Assembly (NCBI GenBank): GCA_017592665.1
Contig: JAGFNW010000011.1
Location: forward strand, 124,001 to 188,000
Reading direction: 5' to 3'
Source: Streptosporangiaceae bacterium NEAU-GS5
GTDB taxonomy: Bacteria; Actinomycetota; Actinomycetes; Streptosporangiales; Streptosporangiaceae
DNA length: 64,000 nt
The notes under the pieces are model-generated. The model saw nothing but the letters and a program-made list of their open reading frames with translations, searched no databases and was not told where the DNA came from. Position numbers and translations under genes: made by a program. Shown piece by piece: positions 55,657-63,679 of this stretch (positions are counted from its first letter, which is position 1; the number at the start of each line of letters is the position of its first letter).

Positions 55657-55670
55657 GGCAAACGCTTTCC
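55657..55670. promoter_or_regulatory. LacI operator upstream of the second lacI gene
   Basis: GGCAAACGCTTTCC is centred on CG and matches the perfect palindrome GGAAAGCGCTTTCC at 61455-61468 in all but two positions. It lies between a CATACT -10-like element (55651-55656) and the ribosome site, which suits autorepression. Confidence 0.65.
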
Positions 55671-55680
55671 AGGAGGTGCA

Positions 55681-56670
55681 GTGATCACACTGGAGGATGT
55701 CGCGCGGCGGGCCGGAGTTTCCCTCGCGACCGCCTCCCGCGTGCTGAACGGGAGCACGCGGCAGGTCGGAGAGACCATGCGGCGGCGCGTGGAGGCCGCC
55801 GCCGCCGAACTCGGCTATCGCACCAACGTGGCGGCCCAGACCCTGGCACGAGGCGCGAGCAACGTCATCGGGCTGGTCGTGCACGACCTCGTCGACCCCT
55901 ACTTCGCCGCGATCGCCGACGGCGCCATGCGCGCCGCCGCCGAGCAGGGCCACATGGTCATGGTCGGCACCACCTACCGCGACCCCGACCGCGAGATCGC
56001 CTACGTGTCCACGCTGAGCGCCCAGCGGGTGCGCGCCGTGCTCCTCGCGGGCTCCCGTGTCGACGACCCGGCGATCACCGGACGGCTCCGCCGCGAGCTC
56101 GACCGCTACCGCGCCTCCGGCGGCCAGGTGGCCAGCGTCGGCCAGGATCTGCTCGGCGTCGCCACGGTCGCCCCGGCCAACCGCGAGGGCGCGGCGGCCC
56201 TCGCGCGGGCGCTCGCCGGTCTTGGGCACCGGCGGTTCGCCGTGCTCGCCGGGCCCGCCCACCTCATCACGGCCGCCGACCGCCACGCCGGATTCGCCGC
56301 CGAACTTGCCGCCCTCGGCGCGCCGCCGCCGCAGGTCATACACGGCCCCTTCGACCGCAACGGCGGCTACACCGCGATCGAGACCCTCGATCCCCGCGTG
56401 ACCTGCGTGTTCGCGGTCAACGACGTGATGGCCGTGGGCGCGCTGGCGCGGCTGCGCGAGCGCGGCGTCGTGGTTCCCGACGACCTGTCGGTCGCCGGGT
56501 TCGACGACATCGCCACGCTGCGCGACCTGACGCCGCCCCTGTCGACCGTACGGCTGCCGCTGGCCGAGATGGGCTCGCGCGCGGTCGAGCTCGCGCTGGC
56601 GGGGGAGAGCGCGGTCATCCCCGTCGCGGGCGAGGTCGTCCTTCGCGAGAGCGCGCGGAAACTGCGGTGA
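55681..56670 (+). CDS. LacI-family transcriptional regulator of the six-gene catabolic cluster
   Basis: The 329-residue repressor has an N-terminal HTH and hinge (about 1-55: TLEDVARRAGVSLATASRVLNG) and a sugar-binding effector domain (about 60-325: VIGLVVHDLVDPYFAAI, VAGFDDIATLRD). The GTG at 55681 follows CAGGAGG. It is the first gene of a rightward three-gene operon (regulator, isomerase, phosphodiesterase), and matching operators occur before it and before the leftward oxidoreductase operon. It therefore probably controls both arms in response to the cluster substrate. Confidence 0.9.
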   Translation: MITLEDVARRAGVSLATASRVLNGSTRQVGETMRRRVEAAAAELGYRTNVAAQTLARGASNVIGLVVHDLVDPYFAAIADGAMRAAAEQGHMVMVGTTYRDPDREIAYVSTLSAQRVRAVLLAGSRVDDPAITGRLRRELDRYRASGGQVASVGQDLLGVATVAPANREGAAALARALAGLGHRRFAVLAGPAHLITAADRHAGFAAELAALGAPPPQVIHGPFDRNGGYTAIETLDPRVTCVFAVNDVMAVGALARLRERGVVVPDDLSVAGFDDIATLRDLTPPLSTVRLPLAEMGSRAVELALAGESAVIPVAGEVVLRESARKLR

Positions 56671-57431
56671 GGTTCGCGGTCAGCACGCTCGGCATGCCGG
56701 GCGCCACGCTCGGCGAGGCCGTGGAGATCGCCCGCCGCTTCGGATGCGAGGGCCTGGAGCTGCGGCTGCACCCGGACACGGGCGTGCACGCCGGACTGTC
56801 GGCCGATGCCCGTACGGCCGTCCGGGAGCGGGTCGCCGACGGCGGCCTGGAGATCTCGGCGCTGGCCGGATATGTCAGGATCGCCCGCCCGGGGTCGGAT
56901 CGACAGGTCGCCGAGGCGCTCCTGGCCGATCTCGCCCTGGCGGCCGACCTCGGCGCGCCGGGCGTCCGCGTGTTCCCGGGCGGCGACGACGTCGCGGCCG
57001 CCGCGCGCCGCCTGCACGCCGTGGCCGGATTCTGCCGCGACCACGGGGTCAAGGTCCTGGTCGAGACGCACGACGCCCTGGCCACGGGAGCGGGCGTCGC
57101 CTGGCTGCTCGACGCGTTCGGCGATCGCGACGTGGCCGGGGCCATCTGGGATCTGCTGCATCCCTGGCGGCACGGCGAGCTACCGGCCGACACCTACAAC
57201 AAGCTCGGCGCCCACCTCGCCTACGTCCAGACGAAGGACGCCGTGTCGGCGACGGACACGACGCCGGTCCCTCTCTGGACCGGGTCCGTGCCGTTGGACA
57301 CCTTTGGTGAGCTGCTGCGAGGCTTCTCCGGCTGGGTCTCGCTCGAATGGGAGCGCACCTGGTATCCCCAAGTCGCCCCCGTCGAGGAGATCCTCCCCGG
57401 CGCCCGAGAGTGGATCGAGCGTTACTCATGA
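56667..57431 (+). CDS. Sugar phosphate isomerase/epimerase-like TIM-barrel protein (right arm)
   Basis: The 254-residue protein of the AP endonuclease family 2 fold has likely metal ligands in GLELRLH (Glu), LVETHDALATG (Glu), IWDLLHPWRH (Asp/His) and SLEWER (Glu). Such enzymes isomerise sugars, 2-keto acids or 3-keto-glycosides. GTG overlaps the regulator stop and ATGA links it to the phosphodiesterase gene, so all three are translationally coupled. It shares the fold with the left-arm isomerase but little sequence. Confidence 0.85.
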   Translation: MRFAVSTLGMPGATLGEAVEIARRFGCEGLELRLHPDTGVHAGLSADARTAVRERVADGGLEISALAGYVRIARPGSDRQVAEALLADLALAADLGAPGVRVFPGGDDVAAAARRLHAVAGFCRDHGVKVLVETHDALATGAGVAWLLDAFGDRDVAGAIWDLLHPWRHGELPADTYNKLGAHLAYVQTKDAVSATDTTPVPLWTGSVPLDTFGELLRGFSGWVSLEWERTWYPQVAPVEEILPGAREWIERYS

Positions 57432-58309
57432 CCCCCAAGGTGCTCGTCGTCGGCATGGACGGCCTGCGGTTCGACCGGCTGCTCGCCGCCGATCCGCCCG
57501 TGCTTCGCGGCCTCATGGAGTCCGGGGCGTACGGCACGAGCCTGCTGCCGTACGGCAAGCACCGGGCGAAGCGGACCGAGCGGCCGGGAGCGGTGGTCGC
57601 CGAGCCCGGCCGCGACCCGATCACCGCGCGGACCGACTCGGGGCCGGGCTGGTCGTCGATCGCCACCGGCGTCTGGCCGGACAAGCACGGCGTCGTGGAC
57701 AACGGCTTCGCCGGCGCCGACTACACGAAATATCCGAGCTTCCTGAGCCGGGCGCAGGAGGCCGGGCACACGACGTTCGCGATCGTCTCCTGGGATCTGC
57801 TCGGCGTCCACGGGACTTTCGCCGAGTCGCTGCACGCCCGGATCGTCCTCGACGGCGAACGCGACGGCTATGTCGTCCTCGACGCCGGCGTGGCCGAGAC
57901 CGCGGCCCGCGTCCTGGCGGACGAAGGGCCGGACGCCTCGTTCGTCTACTTCGGCGGCACCGACGAGATCGCGCACGAGCAGGGTCCGCTGTGTGACGAC
58001 TACCAGGCCGCGATCCTCAGCCAGGACGCCCAGCTCGGCCTGCTGCTCGAGGCCGTACGCGGCCGGGGGACCTACGCCGATGAGAGCTGGACGGTGATCG
58101 TCACCACCGACCACGGCCACCTCGACAAGGGCGGCCACGGCGGCGACACCGACGAGGAGCGCGGCACCTTCGTCATCGTGTCGCCCTGCGCGGCGTCCTT
58201 CGGCGCGCCGCCGCGCCTGGTCGACGTGGCGCCGACCGCGCTGGCGGTCCTGGGCGTGCCCATCGACCCCGCGTGGAACCTCGACGGGACGCCGCTCACA
58301 GCCCGATGA
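57428..58309 (+). CDS. Alkaline-phosphatase-superfamily phosphodiesterase (NPP type)
   Basis: The 293-residue type I phosphodiesterase/nucleotide pyrophosphatase has no signal peptide, so it acts in the cytosol. Metal ligands are seen in VVGMDGLRFD (Asp), GGTDEIAHE (Asp and His), TTDHGHLDKGGHGG (Asp, His, His). The nucleophile Ser/Thr is probably in TDSGPGWSSIATG, followed by the family PDKHGV. It would split a phosphodiester or phosphomonoester. ATG overlaps the isomerase stop; the end overlaps the convergent isomerase gene by 14 bp. It is unusual in a sugar-isomerase operon. Confidence 0.85.
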   Translation: MTPKVLVVGMDGLRFDRLLAADPPVLRGLMESGAYGTSLLPYGKHRAKRTERPGAVVAEPGRDPITARTDSGPGWSSIATGVWPDKHGVVDNGFAGADYTKYPSFLSRAQEAGHTTFAIVSWDLLGVHGTFAESLHARIVLDGERDGYVVLDAGVAETAARVLADEGPDASFVYFGGTDEIAHEQGPLCDDYQAAILSQDAQLGLLLEAVRGRGTYADESWTVIVTTDHGHLDKGGHGGDTDEERGTFVIVSPCAASFGAPPRLVDVAPTALAVLGVPIDPAWNLDGTPLTAR

Positions 58310-59138
58310 GGGCCGCGTAACGCTCCTTCATCGTGGCCATGACCTGATCGGGGTCGGCCTCCCAGACGTCGGCGTTGAAGATCTCCACCTCGACGTCGCC
58401 CTCGTAGCGCGCCGCGTCGACGGCCTCGGTCAGCGGCGTGAAGTCGATCACGCCGTCGCCCATCATGGCGCGGCCGAGCAGCACGTCGGAGGGGAGCGGG
58501 CAGAGGAAGTCGCAGACCTGATAGCTCGCGATCCGGCGTTCGCGCCCGGCCCGCGCGATGTCGTCGTAGACCCGCGGATCCCACCACACGTGGAAGGTGT
58601 CGACGACGACCCCGACGGTCTCGGGGCCGTACGGCTTGGCCAGGTCGAGGGCCTGCCCGAGGGTCGAAAGGACCGAACGGTCGGCGCAGTACATGGGGTG
58701 CAGCGGTTCGAGCGCCAGCCGCACTCCGCGCTCCTGGGCGTACGGGGCGAGGGCGGCCAGCGCCTCGGCGACCCGCTCCCGCGCCCCGGCGAGATCCCGG
58801 GAGAACGCGCCGAGCGGCTTGTCCGGCACGACCCCCGTCAGCCCGCCGACCACCAGGACCAGGCAGGCCGCGCCGAGGGCGGCCGCCTCGTCGATGGCGC
58901 GCCGGTTGTCGTCGTAGGCGCTGTCGCGGTCGTCGCCGGTCACGAAGCCGCCGCGGCACAGGGACGAGACGCGAAGGCCCGCGTCGTGCACCAGCTTGAG
59001 GGTGACGTCGAGCCCCTGCTCGGCCACGTCCTGCCGCCAGAGGCCGATGGCCTCGACGCCGTGCCGCACGCATCCGTCGACGGCGTCGGCGACGGTCCAC
59101 CGCCGGGTCGTCCACTGGTTCAACGACAGCCTGCTCAT
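58296..59138 (-). CDS. Sugar phosphate isomerase/epimerase (left arm)
   Basis: The 280-residue xylose-isomerase-like TIM barrel (PF01261) has metal ligands in RLALEPLHP (Glu), GVVVDTFHVWWD (Asp, His), YQVCDF and VEVEIFN (Glu). The start SLNQWTTRRW is typical of actinobacterial isomerases paired with DUF993 proteins. It is last in the leftward operon oxidoreductase-DUF993-isomerase, with a 10-bp gap after DUF993. It probably processes the product of the oxidoreductase. Confidence 0.88.
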   Translation of the reverse strand: MSRLSLNQWTTRRWTVADAVDGCVRHGVEAIGLWRQDVAEQGLDVTLKLVHDAGLRVSSLCRGGFVTGDDRDSAYDDNRRAIDEAAALGAACLVLVVGGLTGVVPDKPLGAFSRDLAGARERVAEALAALAPYAQERGVRLALEPLHPMYCADRSVLSTLGQALDLAKPYGPETVGVVVDTFHVWWDPRVYDDIARAGRERRIASYQVCDFLCPLPSDVLLGRAMMGDGVIDFTPLTEAVDAARYEGDVEVEIFNADVWEADPDQVMATMKERYAALIGL

Positions 59139-59148
59139 CTCGCGGTCC

Positions 59149-60279
59149 TTAATATCCGTGGACGGCCAGCAGCGCGCTCACCCGCCGGACGGCCAGCTCG
59201 GGGTCGGCCAGCAGGCCTGCCCGGTCGGCGAGCCGGAACACCTCGCACAGATGGGGCAACGACCGCGCCGACTGGGCTCCGTTGACCATCACGAAGGCGT
59301 CCTGATGGCCGTTTAGCCAGGCCAGGAAGACGATACCGGTCTTGTAGTGGAACGTTGGCCGCTCGAAGATCTTCCTCGAGAGCGCGACCGTCGGTCCCAA
59401 TATTTCATCGTAAAGGTCAAGATGTCCGGCATCGAGGGCCTGGAGCGCCGCCGCGGCGGCCGGGGCGATGGCGTCGAAGATCCCGAGCAGCGCGTGCGAC
59501 CCCGACCTGATCAGCGACGGGTAGTTGAAGTCGTCACCCGTGTAGAGCCGCACCCCCGCGGGGAGCGCGGCGCGCAGCGCCACCTCGTGCTCCTCGTCCA
59601 GCAGCGACACCTTGACCCCGTCGACCTTGCCCGGAGCGGCCCGGATGAGCTCGAGGAAGGTCGTGGTGGCCGTGCCCACGTCGGGCGAGCCCCAGTAACC
59701 GGCCAGGTGGGGGTCGAACATGTCGCCCAGCCAGTGCAGGATGACCGGACGGTCCACCTGCGCCAGCAGCCGGCCGTACACCGACAGATAGTCGTCGGCC
59801 GACCGGGCGGCCGCGGCCAGTTGGCGGCTGGCCATGAGGATCACGCCGGCCCCGGCGTCACGCACGGTCTCGATCTGCTCCAGATAGGCGGCCTCGATCG
59901 CGGCGAGCGTGGCCGCCGCAGGCGCGTGGTCGGTGCCCGCGCCGCACGAGATCAGCGTGGCCGGATCGCCGAACGCCCGGGCCTCGGCCGCGCTGCGCCC
60001 GACCAGCTCCCGGGTCGCCGCCCAGTCGAGGCCCGCGTTGCGCTGCGCCGTGTCCATCGCGTCGGCCACCCGCATCCCGTACGACCACAGGTGGCGGCGG
60101 AACCGGAGCGTCGCGTCCCAGTCGACGGCGGCGGGGGAGCCCGGCGTGTTGTCCCCGAGGGGGTCGGCCACCACGTGCGCCGCCGCGTACGCCACCCGGC
60201 TCGAGGCGGGGGCGGACGGGTGGTTCCAGGAGACCCGCGGCCGCATCTGGTAGGGCCCGTCGGGGAAGTGGACGATCAC
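59149..60279 (-). CDS. DUF993 family TIM-barrel protein
   Basis: The 376-residue protein matches DUF993 (PF06187), distantly related to dihydrodipicolinate synthase-type aldolases. It has RFRRHLWSYGMRVADAMDTAQRN near 70, SCGAGTDHAP, VILMASRQLAAAA, a VILHWLGDMFDP strand and GVKVSLLD, where the Lys sits where class I aldolases carry the Schiff base (inference). GTG overlaps the oxidoreductase stop, so it is translationally coupled. The reaction is unknown; retro-aldol cleavage of a keto-sugar is the working guess. Confidence 0.85.
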   Translation of the reverse strand: MIVHFPDGPYQMRPRVSWNHPSAPASSRVAYAAAHVVADPLGDNTPGSPAAVDWDATLRFRRHLWSYGMRVADAMDTAQRNAGLDWAATRELVGRSAAEARAFGDPATLISCGAGTDHAPAAATLAAIEAAYLEQIETVRDAGAGVILMASRQLAAAARSADDYLSVYGRLLAQVDRPVILHWLGDMFDPHLAGYWGSPDVGTATTTFLELIRAAPGKVDGVKVSLLDEEHEVALRAALPAGVRLYTGDDFNYPSLIRSGSHALLGIFDAIAPAAAAALQALDAGHLDLYDEILGPTVALSRKIFERPTFHYKTGIVFLAWLNGHQDAFVMVNGAQSARSLPHLCEVFRLADRAGLLADPELAVRRVSALLAVHGY

Positions 60280-61421
60280 GGATTGCCCACCGGGACGCGG
60301 CGGGCCTCGGCGTGGGAGCGCAGGCCGAGCTCGGCCAGGTGGACGCCGCGCGCCCCGGCCGCGAAGGTGTGCGGGAAGGGGGCGTCCTCCAGCACATGCC
60401 GGACGAACATCTCCCACTGCACCTTGAAGGCGTTGCCGAAGTCGGCGTTGTCCGGCACCTCCTGCCACTGCTCACGGAACCTGGCGGTGGCCGGCACGTC
60501 CGGGTCCCAGACGGGCTTGGGCGTCGAGCCGCGGTGCTGCACCCGGCAGTTGCGCAGACCGGCGACGGCGCTGCCCTGCGTGCCGTCCACCTGGAACTCC
60601 ACCAGCTCGTCCCGGTTGACCCGGACCGTCCAGGAGGAGTTGATCTGCGCCACGGTCCCACCGGCCAGCTCGAAGACCGCGTACGCGGCGTCGTCGGCGG
60701 TGGCCTTGTAACGCTGGCCCCGCTCGTCCCAGCGCTCGGGGATGTGGGTGGTGACGTGCGCGTAGACGGATTGGACGGGTCCGAACAGGTTCTCCAGGAC
60801 ATAGGCCCAGTGGGGGAACATGTCGAGCACGATGCCGCCGCCGTCCTCGGCCCGGTAGTTCCACGAGGGGCGCTGCGCCGGCTGCCAGTCGCCCTCGAAG
60901 ACCCAGTAGCCGAACTCGCCGCGCACCGACAGGATCTGCCCGAAGAACCCGCCGTCGATCAGGCGCTTCAGCTTGCGCAGGCCCGGCAGGAAGAGCTTGT
61001 CCTGGACGACGCCGTTCTTCACGCCGGCGGCCTCGGCGGCCTCGGCCAGCCGGGTCGCGTCGGCGACCGTCTCGGCCGTCGGCTTCTCGGCGTACACGTG
61101 CTTGCCGGCCGCGATGGCCTTGAGCGCCGCCGCCACCCGCGCCGAGGTGACCTGGGAGTCGAAGTAGATCGTGTTGTCCGGATCGGCGAGCGCCGCGTCC
61201 AGGTCGGTGGTGTAGCCGGTGATCCCATGCGGCTCGGCGATCCGCGCCAGCCGCCCCAGGTCGCGCCCCACGAGAACGGGCCGCAACCGCACCCGCTCGC
61301 CGTCCGACAGCGCGACGCCGCCCTCCTCGTTGATCGCCAGCACCGACCTGACCAGGTGCTGGCGGTATCCCATCCGGCCGGTGACGCCGTTCATGACGAC
61401 ACCCAGAACACGATCGCTCAT
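60276..61421 (-). CDS. Gfo/Idh/MocA family NAD(P)-dependent sugar oxidoreductase
   Basis: The 381-residue dehydrogenase has an N-terminal Rossmann domain (GVVMNGVTGRMGYRQH; the glycine loop is of the NGVTGRMG kind) and the family KHVYAEKPTAET motif, with the catalytic Lys near 117. The C-terminal beta-sheet substrate domain follows. Such enzymes oxidise inositols, sugars or glycosides, often at C3. ATG with GGAGGGG is the clear start. It is first in the leftward operon. The promoter (-35-like TTGCGG, -10 TATCAT) is overlapped by a perfect LacI palindrome. Confidence 0.92.
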   Translation of the reverse strand: MSDRVLGVVMNGVTGRMGYRQHLVRSVLAINEEGGVALSDGERVRLRPVLVGRDLGRLARIAEPHGITGYTTDLDAALADPDNTIYFDSQVTSARVAAALKAIAAGKHVYAEKPTAETVADATRLAEAAEAAGVKNGVVQDKLFLPGLRKLKRLIDGGFFGQILSVRGEFGYWVFEGDWQPAQRPSWNYRAEDGGGIVLDMFPHWAYVLENLFGPVQSVYAHVTTHIPERWDERGQRYKATADDAAYAVFELAGGTVAQINSSWTVRVNRDELVEFQVDGTQGSAVAGLRNCRVQHRGSTPKPVWDPDVPATARFREQWQEVPDNADFGNAFKVQWEMFVRHVLEDAPFPHTFAAGARGVHLAELGLRSHAEARRVPVGNP

Positions 61422-61454
61422 GACCCCTCCTTGGCTCGGCTATGATAACGGCTC

Positions 61455-61468
61455 GGAAAGCGCTTTCC
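61455..61468. promoter_or_regulatory. Perfect LacI operator of the leftward operon
   Basis: GGAAAGCGCTTTCC is a 14-bp perfect palindrome with the CG centre usual for LacI proteins. It lies between a TTGCGG -35-like hexamer and TATCAT (minus strand 61447-61442), so binding must block the promoter of the oxidoreductase operon. Confidence 0.8.
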
Positions 61469-61536
61469 GCAACCTCCTCGCCAACCTCTGAGCAATCTTG
61501 AAGAAACACCTCCGCCATCCCGCCTCGCGGTCATTA

Positions 61537-61554
61537 TTAGCGCTGTTGCTAATT
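61537..61554. promoter_or_regulatory. ArsR-type operator ATTAGC-N6-GCTAAT
   Basis: This dyad is followed by a third half-site GGCTAAT (61567-61573) that merges with the TAATAT -10 of the ArsR gene. It is AT-rich against the background. It is probably the autoregulatory site. Confidence 0.65.
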
Positions 61555-61580
61555 ATGAGCCTCAGGGCTAATATCTGGTT

Positions 61581-62054
61581 GTGACTCTGAGGAATGCCGA
61601 ACAGCCGACGCCGCCTTCGCTTGAGGACGTGGATCGGGTGTTCCTGGCACTGGCGCACGAGGCGCGCCGGCAGATGCTGCTCCTGCTCGGCCAGTGCGGC
61701 GGCGAGTTGCCTTCGGGGTATCTCGCCGCGCGCTTCCAGCACAGCTGGCCCACGACCAGCCGCCACCTGAAGGTCCTTGAGGATGCTGGTTTGGTGGAGG
61801 TGCGACGGGAGCGCCGTAGCAGCAACTATCGCCTCAACCGCGAGCGTCTGGAGCACGTGGTCGCCGGTTGGCTGCGATATCTCGAGCCGGTCGACCCCGA
61901 GCAGCGCTGGAGCCCGTCGGGGCCGAGGTCGACCTCGGAGCTGGCCCAGCGCGCGCCGTCAGGATCGATCGAGAGCACATCCGGCAACAGCAGCGCACAA
62001 CTGGAAGGACGCGATGAGCATGACGACACCCAAGATTTTCCGGATGGCCTTTGA
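61581..62054 (+). CDS. ArsR-family HTH regulator
   Basis: The 157-residue regulator has a winged helix at about 15-95: LALAHEARRQMLLLLG, FQHSWPTTSRHLKVLEDAGLVEVRRE. No arsenic- or metal-binding Cys pair is visible, so it belongs to the ArsR group that controls glyoxalase or SRPBCC genes. Residues after about 105 look unconserved and run through the start of the VOC gene in another frame. The GTG at 61581 lies 6 bases after TAATAT (61569-61574), so it is probably leaderless. It overlaps the VOC gene by 41 bp. Confidence 0.87.
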   Translation: MTLRNAEQPTPPSLEDVDRVFLALAHEARRQMLLLLGQCGGELPSGYLAARFQHSWPTTSRHLKVLEDAGLVEVRRERRSSNYRLNRERLEHVVAGWLRYLEPVDPEQRWSPSGPRSTSELAQRAPSGSIESTSGNSSAQLEGRDEHDDTQDFPDGL

Positions 62055-62412
62055 GGTCGCCGACCTCGAAGAGGCCACCGCGTTCTACACCGACCTGCTC
62101 GGCATATCCGGGCAGCGGCACCCCGGCGCGCGCCACTACTTCGACTGCGGCGGAGTCATCCTCGAAGTGCTCGACGTGACAGAGGGCGGCATGCGGCCGA
62201 GGCCCGGGCCGAAGTCGGTCTACTTCGCCGTGGATGACATCGATGCCGTGCACGCACGTGCGGAGGCGCTCAAGGCGCTGGCGCCGTTCCAGGTCCACGG
62301 TCAGCCGGCGAGCGAAGTGATCGAGCGGCCCTGGGGAGAGCGCTCCTTCTATGCGACCGACCCGTGGGGCAACGAGTTGTGCTTCGTCAAGGAAGGCACC
62401 CTCTACACATAG
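62014..62412 (+). CDS. VOC (glyoxalase/bleomycin resistance) family protein
   Basis: The 132-residue vicinal-oxygen-chelate protein has two beta-alpha-beta-beta-beta units: FRMAFEVADLEEATAFYTDLLG, then the ILEVLDV strand with Glu, SVYFAVDDIDAVHARA, and the C-terminal FYATDPWGNELCFVKE with Glu. It is probably a small-molecule dioxygenase, lyase or binding protein; the substrate is unknown. The ATG at 62014 follows GGAAGGA; the ATG at 62020 is also possible. It is coupled to the ArsR gene by a 41-bp out-of-frame overlap. Confidence 0.9.
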   Translation: MSMTTPKIFRMAFEVADLEEATAFYTDLLGISGQRHPGARHYFDCGGVILEVLDVTEGGMRPRPGPKSVYFAVDDIDAVHARAEALKALAPFQVHGQPASEVIERPWGERSFYATDPWGNELCFVKEGTLYT

Positions 62413-62430
62413 CCGGTTGCGACCGGGAGA

Positions 62431-63675
62431 TCAGCCTTCGAGCCGGCCTTTGACCTGGAGGCGTTGGAGGGCTTTGGCGAGCGGGTGGGAGGCGAGGGCG
62501 ATCTGCCATTCGCGGGCGCCGAGCTCGCGCAGGCGGGCCGCGACCGACTCCTCGGACACGTCGTCCGGCGGTTCCCACATGAGGCGGCGGACGGCGTCCG
62601 GCTGGAGCAGGTTTTCGGTGGGCATCCGGTGTTCGTCGGCGAGGGCGGCCACCACGGTGCGGGCCGCGGCCAGGCGTTTGGCCGCCTCCGGATCGCGGTC
62701 GGCCCACCGGTTGGCCGGGGGAGGGCCGTCGCCCGGGCCCATGGGCTGCGGCAGCTGCGCGTCCGCCATGGTGCGCGCGCGACCGACCGCGGCCAGCCAA
62801 TCACGCAGATGCCGGCGGGCGCTGCGGCCCGTGAACGGGGTGATCTCGGTGAGTGCCTTCGTCGTACGTGGCAGGTCGAGGGCCGCCTGCACGATGGCCG
62901 AGTCGGGCAGCACCCGGCCGGGCGCGAGGTCGGCCTCGCGGGCGACCGTGTCGCGGAGCGTCCACAGCTCGCGCACGACGGCGAGCCCGCGCAGCGTGCG
63001 GATCCGGTGGATGCCGCTGGTGCGCCGCCACGGGTCGCTCCGCGGCGCGGCCGTGGGCGCGGCGAGGATCGCCGCGAACTCCTCCATGGCCCACTCGAGC
63101 TTGCCGCTCGTGGCCAGCTCCTCGTACAGCACGTCGCGCAGCTCGATCAGCACCTCGACGTCGAGCGCCGCGTAACGCAGCCAATCCTCCGGGAGCGGCC
63201 GGGTGGACCAGTCGGCCGCGGAATGCCCCTTGACCAGCCCGAATCCCAGCACGATCTCGACCATCGTGCCCAGCCCGACCCGCTCGTAGCCGAGCAGCCG
63301 GCCGGCCAGCTCGGTGTCGAACAGCCGCCGCGGCCGGAAGCCGACCTCGGCCAGGCACGGCAGATCCTGGGTGGCCGCGTGCAGCACGACCTCGGCGTCG
63401 CCGATCGCGGCGTCGACGGCCGACAGATCGGGGCAGGCGATCGGGTCGATCAGCGCGGTGCCGGCGCCGGCGCGGCGCAGTTGCACCAGGTAGGCGCGGC
63501 CGCTGTAGCGGTAGCCTGACGCGCGCTCGGCGTCGACCGCGATCGGGCCTTCACCCGCCGCGAACGCCTCGGCGGCGCGCGTCAGCGTTTCCTCGTCCTT
63601 GATGACGAGCGGGATTCCTTCTCGCGGCTCCAGGAGCGGCTGGACCGTGTGGTCTTCGGCGTTGTCTTGGGTCAC
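62431..63675 (-). CDS. rnd: Ribonuclease D-like 3'-5' exonuclease with HRDC domain
   Basis: The 414-residue protein has a DEDDy exonuclease domain (about 20-200): IAVDAERASGYRY (Asp, Glu), LHAATQDLPCL (Asp) and RYAALDVEVLIEL (Tyr and Asp). An HRDC helical domain (about 225-300) and a further C-terminal helical region follow. It trims RNA 3' ends, such as tRNA precursors. The GTG at 63675 is chosen because it begins 4 bases after the DUF3000 stop and matches homologue starts; the ribosome site is weak. The frame to 63759 would overlap DUF3000. It is cotranscribed with DUF3000, as in other actinobacteria. Confidence 0.9.
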   Translation of the reverse strand: MTQDNAEDHTVQPLLEPREGIPLVIKDEETLTRAAEAFAAGEGPIAVDAERASGYRYSGRAYLVQLRRAGAGTALIDPIACPDLSAVDAAIGDAEVVLHAATQDLPCLAEVGFRPRRLFDTELAGRLLGYERVGLGTMVEIVLGFGLVKGHSAADWSTRPLPEDWLRYAALDVEVLIELRDVLYEELATSGKLEWAMEEFAAILAAPTAAPRSDPWRRTSGIHRIRTLRGLAVVRELWTLRDTVAREADLAPGRVLPDSAIVQAALDLPRTTKALTEITPFTGRSARRHLRDWLAAVGRARTMADAQLPQPMGPGDGPPPANRWADRDPEAAKRLAAARTVVAALADEHRMPTENLLQPDAVRRLMWEPPDDVSEESVAARLRELGAREWQIALASHPLAKALQRLQVKGRLEG

Positions 63676-63679
63676 TTGA

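Noticed and set aside
52375-56343. A 1322-codon open frame on the minus strand
   Set aside because: Only its 3' part (from the ATG at 54387) is a real FadB gene. The upstream part runs antisense to LacI and in a wrong frame through the thiolase gene.
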